A stretch of 64,000 nucleotides of DNA from Triglochin maritima (taxonomy: Eukaryota > Streptophyta > Magnoliopsida > Alismatales > Juncaginaceae). The notes under the pieces are model-generated. The model saw only the letters and a program-made list of their open reading frames with translations, was not told where the DNA came from and ran no database searches. The position numbers and the translations under genes were made by a program. Positions 11,621 through 23,800 of the stretch are shown here, piece after piece (the first letter of the stretch is position 1; each line of letters opens with the position of its first letter). The stretch lies in assembly GCA_963682175.1 (NCBI GenBank), contig OY821789.1, positions 33,362,188-33,426,187 of the forward strand. The letters are read 5' to 3'.

Positions 11621-13050
11621 CTGAAAATATCATAAAAATTAAAAATCACAAACAAATTAAAAATGCACTTGATCCAAGAAAATTTCATCTCTATAACGTT
11701 CTAAAAGCAGGTGAAAGCTTCAATTGTTCGTGGAGACGATTATAAACAAGTGTATCTTCTGTTCTGTCTCTACTTTGCAAATCTACAAGTAATAGTACCG
11801 ACAAATATGCTTAAGAATGGTAGCATCGACAAACAACAATCACCTTACAGTAGTAGGTAACAATATCAGCAACTATGTTATTTCTAGAACTTGCTGACAA
11901 AGACGACCAAATGACGATTTGTAGGAGGCGGGTGGAGAGAAGGATGTTGTAGGAGGTCACGGAGGGGAGGTGGTGGCTGGACGGCAGGAGGCTAGGCCGG
12001 CGATCGGAAGCGAGTGGGTTTGGGTCTAAGAGGTACAGGGTTAGGGTTAGATTTTTGTTTTCGGTTTTGGTTTTTGTATATTTTGTTATTCGGTATTTAA
12101 TATAAATATATATTATATTATTAAGGGAAAAGAATAAAAATAACGGTGAAAATTAAATAAATTGCCCAAATATTAGAGTTGTGAAAATAATTGACAAATA
12201 TAAATCCCATAGTGGTGTTACTCATTTTAAAACTAGAAAACGACAACTCCGATATCGTTTTCTACTTACTCTTATTTTTAGAAATTATGAGTTTTAAATT
12301 AAAAAATTTAAACTTATTTTTTGGGTATTTTGATAACATATCAGTGTTTTTTTCTCTTTTTTATCATCAATTCAAATAACATATTGTTAGTATTTCATTG
12401 ATTTTTGAAATTGTTTTTTTTAATTATAAACTAGAAATTCAAAAAATATAGGAAATTGGTACTTGAATCATACGAGTTAATGTCATTTTTTAATATTAAA
12501 CCAAATGTATGTATCTATAGTAAATTAATTCAAATCCTTAAAGAGCAAAACACAAATAAAAGAAAAAACTCCAACGTGACAATAACATATTCTACTTTAA
12601 TCTCAAAATATTATATTTTTCATGGAAAAAATTTAGAAAATTTTCAACCCAAAAATTATAAAAATTTACTAAATTTTATTATTTAAATATTTGAGATTAC
12701 GACATGTATCTCACTTTAAAATATACATTGAATTTATATACAAGATAATCTTTTTTGGTAATTTTTATCACAAATTCGGATTCATCTTTTTTTAATCTTT
12801 AGTTCAAGTACAAATTTCTTATATTTTTGTTGAATTGACTAATTTATAATTAAAAATTTACTTTCAAAAATCCACGAAACACTAACAATGTGGTATTTGA
12901 ATTGATGTCAAAAAAGAAAGGAACATGAATATATTATCAAAATACCCAAAAAATTATTCTATCATGTTGAAAAGGAGTTCAATTTTTTTTAATTTAAAAT
13001 GCATGATTTAAAAAAAATAGTTTTAAAAACTTTACTCCAATACCTGAGTT
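11621..13050. other. Gene-free, increasingly AT-rich sequence
   Basis: No gene is visible. From about 12060 the sequence is strongly AT-rich. A short GC-richer patch at 11930-12050 may belong to the decayed element to its left. Confidence 0.5.
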
Positions 13051-13059
13051 TATATTTTC

Positions 13060-13290
13060 GACAAACAACGTAACTCCAGATCTTCATAAAGATTTTAGAT
13101 AGCCTTTGGGTATGATCATCTCTTCGTTGTTTATTCTAATATATGTAGATTTGCATGATGTTGGAATAAACACAAAATAATATACATGAAATCACTGAAA
13201 ATATGAATATCGATCTTGTATGCATATATATAAAAAATTAAAATATATACATATATAGGGGCACGAAATCCTACACTTTAGTCCCAAGTT
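13060..13290. repeat. Partial copy of the LTR-like unit end found at 19.2-19.36 kb
   Basis: The segment resembles 19190-19365: both contain a GGTATGATC phrase, a TTGCATGAT phrase, AAACACAAA, ATCTTGTATG and finally CACGAAATCCTACACTT. It is a truncated, diverged third relative of the units at 16162-19364. Confidence 0.65.
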
Positions 13291-13330
13291 CTTACTGCAA
13301 AGTGCATCTATAAGAAAGAGCTGGAGCTCA

Positions 13331-13452
13331 AGTGTTGGTGCAATGGTTGAAGGGAACAAAGAAGGATGCTACTTGGGCAGATCACGAGGAGTTAAAGTGC
13401 CCAATTTCCCTCTCTAAACCTCGAGGGCAAGGGTTTGCTTAAGGGGGAGGAG
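13331..13452 (+). pseudogene. Decayed Ty3/gypsy integrase C-terminus plus polypurine tract
   Basis: One frame reads about 45 residues including VLVQWLKG and DATWAD, the usual ending of Ty3/gypsy integrases (a KVLVQW...ATWE stretch). It runs into a purine tract, AAGGGGGAGGAG, at 13441-13452. This is only the 3' tail of a gypsy element; everything upstream is lost. Confidence 0.65.
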
Positions 13453-13453
13453 T

Positions 13454-13990
13454 TGTTAGCACTGCTAATTAAACAATAATGGAAATGCGGGTCAAACACC
13501 GAATCCAACCAACCTGGATACCCAATAATCATCTAGATCCGGTGTCAGATGATCCAACGGTTGAGATTGATTCGAGCTAATGGGTAGGGAGGATGTTATT
13601 TTGGTTAGGTTTATTGTTCATTGTCTACCTCGATGGAATGTTATTTGGGGTTTATTGTTTGAATTTGTTAAAATACAATCCACATGGCAGATAAGGTTGT
13701 TGTGGTGTAACAAACTTTTCCTGATTCTCAAGTAAAAATACAAATAACAACCCGAATTTGGGTTGTGATTGTTTTGTTGCGAAAACTAGGATTTCGTTCC
13801 GTTGGAGCTGACAAGTGCTCGAAACGAATCCATTTTCCTCCCACCATCTCTAGGTTTCTATTCCTTATCCCCCACCACCACCACAACTTACTTCACAAGG
13901 CGAAAGGCGAGGTTGAACACCTACTTCCATCTTAAACCTTAACGTCAACTTTGCTTGCTTGCAGATTGATTGTTGATTGATAAGGTTGTG
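13454..13990 (+). mobile_element. Probable 3' LTR fragment following the gypsy tail
   Basis: TGTTAGC begins directly after the polypurine tract, where a 3' LTR must start. The right end is uncertain and I found no target duplication; 13990 is a guess from a change in composition. Nothing recognisable follows up to 14370. Confidence 0.4.
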
Positions 13991-14370
13991 GTAATTTTGC
14001 ATTTTGAGTCTAAGTTGTTAATTTATATTATTAACAGATACAAAAAAATTAAATGATAAAAAACTCGAGTCAAGACCTCCTCAAGTTGAACCTCAATTTT
14101 TTCGAGTTCAATCTGACTCATTTACTGAACAAAGTCGAGACAAATTATTTTCATCAAGATCCTTCGTTTTCAAACTTTTTCAAACCAAACTCGAGTCGTG
14201 TTTCGAACTCAAACCAAAGTTAGCAACCCTTGGTCAAGAGACTTTTGTAGTTTTGTGGTTAAATTTTAGGATTTAATGTTTTATTATAATTGGTGGGTTA
14301 ATTTTAATTATTTTGTGGATTGCGGATATGTACCCTACCTACTACTAGTTAGTATGGGATCGAACTTGCT

Positions 14371-14485
14371 GAAAGGAATGTGTTCTAAAAGTTTTACTTT
14401 TATATGTCAATTACTATGAATTGCATGTGCAAACATTTTGTTCCTTGATTATGGTATTCGTCTTTTGGAAGTGTTAAGGAAGAGG
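14371..14485 (+). repeat. Truncated first copy of the ~516 bp tandem unit
   Basis: This copy starts with GAAAGGAATGTGTTCTAAAA and matches 15132-15246 almost base for base before it is cut by a CACTA end. The other two copies are at 15132 and 15648. Confidence 0.85.
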
Positions 14486-14585
14486 CCGTCAGAATGATAG
14501 ATCTGTCGGTGTAGAGTGCTATATACGGACGTATATCACACCGACGGATACAAATCCATCGGTGTATGCTGTTTTTCTACTAGTG
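14486..14585 (-). mobile_element. CACTA-type transposon end (body to the left, truncated)
   Basis: Read on the minus strand it begins CACTAGTAGAAAAACAG, a typical CACTA terminus, followed by subterminal inverted phrases (ACCGATGG and CCGTCGGTGT). Only about 100 bp remains. It points away from the second CACTA end at 14861, so the two are not ends of one element. Confidence 0.6.
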
Positions 14586-14860
14586 TATTCCGGATTGAGC
14601 AACTCAACACACTAGTACTACTCTCTTTGTTGTTTCAATTTTATCAGATATCTCCTAAGAAATATCAGGTGGGGATGCCCCCATCAAATTTATCAGATGT
14701 CCCACAAAAATGATTGTTTCATGAACGCAAGGGTTTTGTGTGTGTTGATATGTGGCAACTGTTAATAATGATTATCGTCGAGAGTTGCAAGCTCATCTCA
14801 CTAACCACGAGTTGTACTATGCATCTCTTTAGTTTGAATACACGTTGTCTTCAAGAATAT

Positions 14861-15131
14861 CACTAGTGCAGAACAGTGCATACTCGTCGCCCAATAGACG
14901 TCGGCCATATCAACAGCTGACATCTATACCTATAGACGTCGACTGTTAATACGGCCGACGTCTATTGTGGGAGAGGTCAGGGGATAGATGTCGGCCTATT
15001 CTACAACCGACGTCTATTGTGTAAGAGGTCGGGCTATAGACGTTGGCCTATTCGACAGCCGACGTCTATTGGTTGAGAGGTTGGGGTATAGACGTCGGCT
15101 ATGTGTACAACCGACGTCTATAGTTCTAATT
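14861..15131 (+). mobile_element. CACTA-type transposon end with subterminal palindromes
   Basis: It starts CACTAGTGCAGAAC. Then come five units, each an inverted pair of ATAGACGTCGGC and GCCGACGTCTAT separated by about 12 bp, with a period of roughly 50 bp. Subterminal repeat arrays of this kind are where CACTA transposases are known to bind. No transposase remains; the fragment ends against the next tandem unit at 15132. Confidence 0.65.
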
Positions 15132-16161
15132 GAAAGGAATGTGTTCTAAAAGTTTTACTTTTATATGTCAATTATTATGAATTGAATGTGCAAGCATTTT
15201 GTTCCTTGATTATGGTATTCGTCTTTTGGAAGTGTTAAGGAAGAGGCGTTTGGTCCTTAACCGTAGAGCTCTAAAAGATAGTGGTTTACATAAATCAAAA
15301 GTTATTCACAATCATGGTAATTAACATGGAACATTAATCACCGAGATAAGATTGTCGTGTTAGTTATCGGTTGTTGTAGTTCTACAAATAATTGGCGACA
15401 CGACTATATAAAAGAGGAAAAGATTACTTTTATATATTGAATAAACCTAACAAGTAAAACATTATGGAATTGTGTTTCGTGTCATTAATGTTTTTACTGT
15501 GTCTTTGATCCTAAGATATGGGACTTATATTTTTTCACTCAAGAATTGCTTAATTTGATTATTGTCAAAAGCTATCAATGAGTATAGTGATAAAGGCAAT
15601 AGTTGGTTGAACATAACTTGTGTTGGAAAAGATAGCTAGTCAAACGTGAAGGGAATGTGTTCTAAAAGTTTAACTTTTAAATGTCAATTATTATGAATTG
15701 AATGAGAAATCATTTTGTTCCTTGCTTATGTTATTCGTCTTTTAGAAGTGTTAAGGAAGAGACTCTTGGTCCTTAACCGTAGAGCTCTAAAAGATATTGG
15801 TTTACATAAAACAAAAGATATTTGCAATCAAGGTAATTAACATGGGACATTAATTACCGAGTTAAGATTGTCGTGTTGGTCATAGATCATTGTAGCTTCA
15901 CAAGTAAGTGACAACACGGGTACACAAAAGAGGAAAATATTACTTTTGTATACTGAATAGACCTAATGAGTAAAACATTATAGAATTGTGTTTTCTGTGT
16001 CATTTATGTTTTACTGTGTCTTTGGTCCTTTGATATGAGACTTATATTCGATCACTTAAGAATTGCTTGATTAGACTAGTGTCTTGAGCTATCGATGAGT
16101 GTAATGTAAAGGCATTGGTTGGTTAAGTATGAATTTTGTTGGAGAAGATAGTTAGTCAAAA
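15132..16161 (+). repeat. Two tandem copies of a ~516 bp unit
   Basis: The copies are 15132-15647 and 15648-16161, diverged but collinear throughout. Both contain CTTAACCGTAGAGCTCTAAA, AAGATTGTCGTGTT and TAGTTAGTCAAA- or TAGCTAGTCAAA-type ends. No coding capacity is visible. The second copy leads straight into the LTR-like unit at 16162, so both may be parts of one long, internally duplicated LTR. Confidence 0.85.
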
Positions 16162-16818
16162 GATTATCATTACCCCTCTTAATTGAGTGATGATATTAGT
16201 AGGCCCCTTGATAAAGCAAAGTTATAATGTGCACAATGTGATTTGAGTTAAGTCACATATTTATAACTAGCTTAAAGAGATCAAGAAATGAATACTAAGA
16301 CAAAGATGACACAATACTACTTTGTGTGTATTCTTAATATCATAAGTCAAGGGACGGACACAAGTGGTGCACGCCATCACTAAATGGATCGGATTTTGGT
16401 TCGAGTGGAATTAAGACATCTAACTAATTGGGACCTATAATGTGTAGCTAGATACCGCTTATAGCTTGTGATATTAAGCTCTTAATATCATTGTCAACTT
16501 AGTTTAGATTCTCCCATAGGTCACACCACAAAACTGGGAAACAAGAAATGAGGATTTTGAGTTCATAAGGTGTGTTGGGTTTCATGTAGAAAAAATGACA
16601 CATGTGGTGAACAAGCAAAATCAAAATTATGTTGTGATTAATAACATAATTAGAATCTAAATTAAATTCATATGTGATGTAAATATTATGGGGTGTAATG
16701 ATTAATCATTACATAGGATAATATGTTACATAAGTTGTGAACTTACTACTAATCCCGAAATGTCAAATTTTGTAGGGGTTAAACCGAAATTTGACGAGTC
16801 TACAGTACTGTGCAAAAA

Positions 16819-17045
16819 CGGTCGACCGAATGTGGCACGGTCGACCGAAATGTTGCACGGTCGACCGGATGTGTCTCGATCGTAACGGGAATTTCTACTG
16901 TTTGTTTTCGGTCGACCGAAGTATATCGGTCGGTCGACCAAACATTACGATGAAATAATTATGTTACGAACGGTCGACCGAGTTTATGAACGGTCGACCG
17001 AAACTTGGTCTAAACGGTCGACCGAACCCTTAACACGGTCGACCG
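16819..17045. repeat. CGGTCGACCG palindrome array in LTR-like unit A
   Basis: About nine sites start near 16819, 16838, 16858, 16909, 16931, 16971, 16991, 17015 and 17036. Most are perfect 10 bp palindromes. Spacing within clusters is 19-24 bp. Confidence 0.9.
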
Positions 17046-17223
17046 ATTCAGACGGTTACTGCAGAATAAATTTAAGAATTAATTAGATCATGCATGGGAT
17101 TGGTCCATAACTGATTTAATTCGTGGCTAAGATTATTTGTTAGCAAATAATGGATGGTTAGATGGAAGTTTGCATGAAATCATGGGCAAGAGGTTGCACA
17201 TGAATAATTAATTTTGAGAGAAC

Positions 17224-17232
17224 TTATAAATA
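17224..17232 (+). promoter_or_regulatory. TATA-like box of LTR-like unit A
   Basis: TTATAAATA lies about 180 bp downstream of the palindrome array, like the LTR promoters at 45761 and 59956. Confidence 0.4.
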
Positions 17233-18349
17233 CAAGTTTATCTCATTACCTTATTAAATTAATTCTTTATTTTCTTGTGCAAACATCTCTCTCCATAATT
17301 CTCCACGAATTTCACCTTAATTCTTGAGTTTAGTTTTAGTTTTCAGAGATCTTATTATCAAGTGAACTAAAGAGGGGTTAGTAGTTAGATTCTAAACCTT
17401 ATTGGAAATTGAGAGGCTAACTCTTCTCTCTCCAATCTTGTTTAGAGTTTGGTGAATACTCGGAGGCATCCGGCACAGCGACAATCATCCTCAACGTCTC
17501 CGGATCATCAAGAAGTTTTAGAGAACTTCTAGGTATGAAATTCGGAGCCCATGTTTGTTTTAATAAAGTTTTGAAACTAGTTATTGAAACAAACTGATGC
17601 ATGCATGAAACAAATCATAGAAAAATTGTAATTGATCTTTATTGTGCATAAAAATTTCGAAAATAAATATGTGCAATTAAACTAGAAATCCTATAAAACG
17701 ATTATCATTGCCCCTCTTAATTGAGTGATGATATTAGTAGGTCTCTTGATAAAGCAAAATTATAATGTGCACAATATAACTTGAGTTAAGTTAAATAGTT
17801 ATAATTGGCTTAGAGAGATCAAGAAATGAATATAATACAAAGATGACACATTTCTACTTTGTATATATTCTTAATATCATGAGGCAAGGGACGGACACAA
17901 GTGGTGCACTTACATCACTAAATGGACCGTGTTTTGGTTCGGGTGGAACAAAGACATCTATGCTAATTGGGTAACTATAATGTGTAGCTAGATACCGCTT
18001 ATAGTTTGAGATATTAAGTGTTTAATATCGCTGCCAATTTGGCTTAGATCCTCCTATAGGTCACACCACAAAACTGGGAATCAAGAGAGTTGATTTTATG
18101 TTCATATGATGTGTCGAGTTTCATGTGAAAATATGACACATGTGGTGAATGAATAAAATCAATATGTCATGAGAATTAACATAATTAGAATCATAATAAA
18201 TTCATATGAGGTATATATATTATGGGGTGTAATAATTTAATATTACATATGATAATATATTATATAAGATGTGAATTTGCTAAAAACCCCAAAAGATCAA
18301 ATTTTGTTGAAAATAAATCCAAAATTTGACAAAGGCAAAATCGGGGTCA

Positions 18350-18730
18350 AACACGGTGAACCGTTCATGGTTCGGTCGACCGGGGTATCTTCAGATCGGT
18401 TAACCGAATAGGGAACGGGTAAGCACAATTGGTTGACCGAAATTGTCTGGAGTGCCTGGACAATCGGGTTCAGTTAACCGAGTGTGAACGGTCAACCGAG
18501 GAAGTAGTATTTTCGGTAGACCGAAGGTAACACGCTCATCCGTAGACTATGTCCCAGGAGAAATTCTGGTAGGTCAACGGTAGACCGAGTAAAAGATGTG
18601 TTTCGTCCGAATTTTTCAAGGGAATTTTTCTCATGCTGGATCGGTCGACCGTCTCGCTCACGGTGCACCGAACACGTGTTAAAACCGAACGGTTCGGTTG
18701 ACCGAGTAATACTCAGTCCACCGAACAGAA
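18350..18730. repeat. Degenerate CGGNNNNCCG palindrome array in LTR-like unit B
   Basis: Sites include CGGTGAACCG, CGGTCGACCG, CGGTTAACCG, CGGTCAACCG, CGGTAGACCG and CGGTTGACCG. At least two adjacent pairs keep a 19 bp start-to-start distance, near 18354/18373 and 18642/18661. Confidence 0.75.
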
Positions 18731-18900
18731 CGATTCTGCCTGAATTATTAAGATATTAATTAGATCATGGGTGGATTAATTTCAGATTTAATTAAAACAT
18801 TTTTTAGGGTGCTTATGTGGAAATTTGAGATTAATTTTAGGAGAGAATAAACAAGGGGTCATGGCTAAAGAATAGTTATTGATAAGGATGTTTTGGGAGC

Positions 18901-18909
18901 CTATAAAAG
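18901..18909 (+). promoter_or_regulatory. TATA-like box of LTR-like unit B
   Basis: CTATAAAAG follows the palindrome array by about 170 bp. Confidence 0.4.
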
Positions 18910-19364
18910 GACATCTTCTCCTACTTGTTTAAATACTAATGCAAAAATTCTTTCTCTTATTAATCTCTCCTCTAATCACCACGAAAATCTATTATTAATT
19001 TTGAGTTTAGGAGATAGAAATCTCAGGAGCTCAAAGAGGGATTATTAGTTAGATTTTAAGCCTTATTAGAGATTGATTGGCTAGCTACTTTCTCTCTAAT
19101 CTTGTTTAGAGTTTGGTGAACGCTTGGAGGCAAATCGGTGGACGATTCTACGGGCAACGCGACTCTGGATCTTCGAAAATGTTTCAGAGAACCTTTTAGG
19201 TATGATCTTTCTTTGTGGTTTATTTTAATAAATGTAGGGTTGCATGATATTAGATTAAACACAAAGTAATGTACATAAAAATTATTGAAAATAAGAAATA
19301 GATCTTGTATGTTGTATTAAAATTTTCAAAATATATACATACATGAGGACACGAAATCCTACAC

Positions 19365-20854
19365 TTGCTACCTTCCCCGACTCAAGAGGTACATGAACCA
19401 CTTGGAATACACATAAGGCGTTTTAGGGTTTAAGGTTGGCTTGGGTTCAAGGGAATTTGATTGGTAACTTAGATGTTATCAAGGTTGTGATTTTGCATTA
19501 TGATTTTGGAAGATTTTATCGTGTTTAAGGTTTAGATTTTGGGGATGATTAAGATGTGGTTGAGTATGATTATGGTACTAGATGTCATCTCGACTCAAGG
19601 TTGTGATATTTGATTGTATCCAACAACGCGATCGAATCCTCGAAATCCCCCTCCTTATTACCCCGCCTTCAGTTGCACCTAAAATAGGACTGTCAGTTTC
19701 ACAGGAAACACGATTACACGACACGAAGTTTGTGGATATGGATTGAAAATTTTTACTCCAACAAATTGTTGTGATATTGAAACACGATTAATAAACGGGT
19801 CATATACAAATTTAAGAGTCAAACATAATAACACGACAGAGACACAATAACCAATTGGGTTCGTCGGTACACGAATGCAAGTAATACATGAGTACTAATC
19901 CTTATAGTAATAAACTTACCATTTTGGTTGTTTATACCAATTCCAAATAAGCCATAATCGTGTACCCATGACATATATTAAACGTGTAACACATGTCGTA
20001 TCTTAGCCTATACACGACATGTCACGCTTAGTAATCGTGTATTAACGGTTATTGTCTTGTCGTGCTTACATGATTATAAATGGATAGAAAATAGATAAGG
20101 GTCCAAAGTCACGATTATTAAATGGATTTGATATGGATTTACATATAAAACTTATATATATGACCATACACGACACAATTAGTACATAACACGATAAGAT
20201 TTTCAACTCCATCTACAAATATTATTTAATTGTCAACCAAAAAATACATGAGCATAATCCCACATCCTCCACGCCCAGTAGGGATATTTCTTATTAATAT
20301 TGCTATCATCAAAGCCCACCAACAGAACAGAACACGGCCCAATAAACTTCCATTCTCGTTGGGGAAAAAACTGAAGGGGAAAAAAGACCTTATAAAGTAA
20401 AAAAAAACTAGGCCTTCATCGTGACAGCAATCAAAATGTATTGTTTATATATACAGAAAATAAGATGATAAAAGGAAATAAAAAAATTACAAACGTATTT
20501 GCTACATGCAAGTGCAGAAGTGCTCACCACTAATGGCTGACTGGTTTTATTAACATAAACATGTTTTGATCCCGACAACCAACGGATCCAAAGCAGGAAA
20601 ATGTAACCCCACGTTGGATCATTTATATATGATTAGTGAGATCTTGTCAACTATTACTGTAAGTAAGAGATTCCCATTGGCACATGATTCTGTTCAGCTT
20701 GTCTCTTGCCTACACTATCTTTGCTTCAAATACCACAGAAGCAAAGTTTTGACAAATTCTTCTCTACAACCCTGTGGCCTTAAAAACACTCTCTTATTAG
20801 GTTACAACTATGGAGGAGATGTGAGCAGTGATTTAACTGCATCACCACCTCTGC
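19365..20854. other. Intergenic sequence with a degenerate ACACGA-rich repeat
   Basis: Between about 19680 and 20220, phrases such as ACACGATTA, CGTGTA and ACACGACA recur on both strands, as in the decayed ends of hAT-like elements; no defined termini were found. The last few hundred bases should contain the RopGEF promoter and perhaps an upstream exon, but I could not place either. Confidence 0.45.
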
Positions 20855-23800
20855 ATGTTTGATCTCCGAATAGACGAGATGTGGTTCTCAAATGTTGATA
20901 ACATGAAGGAGAATTTCGCGAAGCTATTGCTTGGAACCGATGCCTCTGGTGGACGCGAGGGGGTCACCACTGCGTTGGCATTATCGCAAGCTATAACAAG
21001 TCTCGCAGGTACTACACTTTCTACTATTATTACAGCGGCGACGACGACGACAATGATTTCGTTTTCTTTTTTACGTTCAAGATTGTCCAACTTTAGACCT
21101 TAATTCTTTCTCTCTATAAACTCAACGACCTTTCAAGTAGAGGATGTAAACAGGGTTTACAAATTTACATATGCTTATCTTAATTGACTTAATAAGAGGT
21201 ATCCAAACCAAACTCGGATGAGCTTGAGTAAGCTTCAGAAGTCTAAACAAATGTCAGTAGCTTGCCTTGTTCGGTTGCAAATAAAGAAAACTAAGCTTTT
21301 GCCAAGTCAAATTCCAGCGACTCAGAACTCAAGGCTCAAGTTGACATTACTATAAGAGTGCAAGTCAAATGACTTTTTTATATCCATCTAAGAGATGTTT
21401 CTAAGGGTATTTGTTAGCAAATTCGACCAACGGAGCAATTAAATGGAAAAGAAAAACACACACACAAACCACAAGATAATAATTTTATGTGGAAATCTTT
21501 TCAGAGAAAACCACGACCGTCTCAAATCCTAATCCACTGTTTTGCAAACAATTACAAGTACAGGAGAGAGAGAGAGAGATACAAGTGTTTATGTAGATAA
21601 ATCCTAAAATCGAGATAAATCTGAACCATCTATCTCTGAAGGGTCTACCGAAATCTAGGACAATCTGATTAAGGATCCAAATACATTTTTTGGGTCACAA
21701 TAAATTTAGGCCTTTATTCAATTTCACATGTTCCTCACTAGCTAGCTTGGACTCTGCTCTCAATGTGGGGAGATAGAGATCGATATAAATGTCCTCCCGT
21801 AGGGGACTACCGTCACCTGCCACCTCCACCATCATAATCATGTTTTAATCAAACCCACATACATAACATGATTAATACAAAGATTTTAGATCGTGTTGAT
21901 TAAATTCTTAATTTAAAACTATGGGTTTAATGTGGGTTGTGTTGTTGGTGCAGTGTCTACGTTTGGGGAGCTGTGGAAGTTGGAACCTTTATGTGATGGA
22001 AAGAAGAATAGATGGCAAAGAGAGATGGAGTGGTTGCTATCTCCAACTAACTATATGATTGAATTTGTCCCACAAAAGCGAATTGGAACCAATGGCTGCA
22101 CCTTAGAGGTAAAAAAATCGAAAATAACTACAAAATTATTACATTTGGTTTAACCAATATTTTGGAAAAATAATTTTATGATTTGAAACACATTACAAGT
22201 TGACATTTTTTAAAATTAGTTAGTTGTTCTGTTTCAGATAATGACACCAAGATGTCGTTTGGATGTTCAGATTAATCTCCCAGCGCTCAGGAAATTGGAT
22301 TCCATTCTTATTGTACGTGACGGTTTGTTAAACGGGATTTAAGTGATTTTGATTTCTAGGAATCAAATACACCTTAACATTAGTCCTCAAACCCTGCATT
22401 TTAGGTATAGATTCTTCAAATTGTTACATTTTCCATAGATTCTAATCAAGAAATATACAAGTTGACATCATGATTTCTTGCATCAACTTTTAGAAAATCA
22501 AATTCTAGAGCAATATGCGGCCGACTCTTTCAGCCAATCAAAGTAAGATTTAAATTTAACAAAAGAAAAACTGAAGTAATTATTCTTTTATCCACACGAA
22601 CATGATCTATTTTAAAGTTCATTTCAGTTGAACTCGATCCAAAATCAAGCTGAAGCAATTGATGGTGGATTTTTAATGTCACCAAAATAAGAATCTTAAT
22701 TTACAATGAGGCCTGAACTCAAATTGACTAAATCTTAAATTAAATTCATGTTCATTTCAACATGTGATTCATTATTACCATAGGCGGAATCAAGGTGGTG
22801 CATGCGAGGCCACCCAATTTTTTGTGAGCTTTCAATTTTATTAGATTTTTTCCTAATTCGAATAGAAACCTACGAATAGCAAGGGTTATTGCATAACAAT
22901 AATAATAATAATAAATATATAGCAAACTTTCTATTGATGAAACAAATACTATATAACGTCATGAGTTTCGCAAATTAATTTTATTAGATTTTTAAACTCC
23001 TAATTTCAAATGGAATCCTATGATCATGGGTCATTGCACAATAATAGAATAATAAAAATAATAAGTATATAGCAAAAAAATTATTGATGGAATGAAGAGG
23101 TCTATATTCTTCTTCTTCTTCTGGCTCACTTGTGATCTAAGTTTTAGCTGCAATTTTTTTGTGTTTTAGTTGTTCTCAAATTTAAGAATTCTACTGTCAT
23201 ACTATCCTAAGATTTTTATTGATTACATAATTGTAGTTATCTCAAGACATAATGGATACGTTTCTACAAATAACAATTCAAGGGAAAATAAATTGCAAAT
23301 ATCTCACTATTTTCAACAATGAATATTGTGAAACTGTTTCCCCAATCGAACAGAATCGGAAGAATGACGACTATTAATGGCTTATATAGAGAAGATTTAT
23401 TTTACAATGTTAGTTAGTGATTTATTTTACAATGTTAGTAGTGATCAAATTATATATCGTTTTGATAATATAAAACTTTCGGCATGCCCGTTATAGTTTT
23501 TTTTGTAGGAAAAACTGTAGTCTCCTCTTGAGGAAAGCCTTTTGAACCATATTTACGATGATAAGTTTCATTTGATTTAAGCCCCACCCCAATTGAATTC
23601 CTGGTTACGCCATTGTTATTACAATAATATGCATTATATTATGGTTTCACGAATTACATTACAGTTTAAAATTTTATTTCAACCGTTCAAAGTTTTGTAG
23701 AAGGTGGCACCAAAATCAAAATGAACCTCGGGCTCACTGTAGCTCGGCCGTAAAATAATTGTAACAAAGAAAATACAGTAAGTAAAAGAGAAACCAAACC

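Larger units (their letters stand above)
16162..17699 (+). mobile_element. LTR-like unit A with palindrome array and TATA box
   Basis: The unit begins GATTATCATTACCCCTCTTA and is collinear with unit B (17700-19364) over its whole length at clearly less than full identity. It holds about nine CGGTCGACCG-type palindromes at 16819-17045, then a TATA-like TTATAAATA at 17224, the order seen in the copia LTRs at 44.5 kb. There is no coding sequence. It is probably an old LTR or a tandem remnant of one; TG/CA ends and a target duplication were not found. Confidence 0.6.
17700..19364 (+). mobile_element. LTR-like unit B, tandem to unit A
   Basis: It starts GATTATCATTGCCCCTCTTA directly after unit A and ends near CACGAAATCCTACAC. 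It carries a more degenerate palindrome array at 18350-18730 and a CTATAAAAGG TATA-like box at 18901. No coding sequence lies between units A and B, so they are not the two LTRs of a normal element. Tandem duplication or unequal recombination is likely. Confidence 0.6.

Noticed and set aside
21932..22153. Separate small gene starting [15 protein letters not shown]
   Set aside because: It is RopGEF exon 2 read through its splice sites; the acceptor at 21953 and donor at 22109 restore the PRONE frame.
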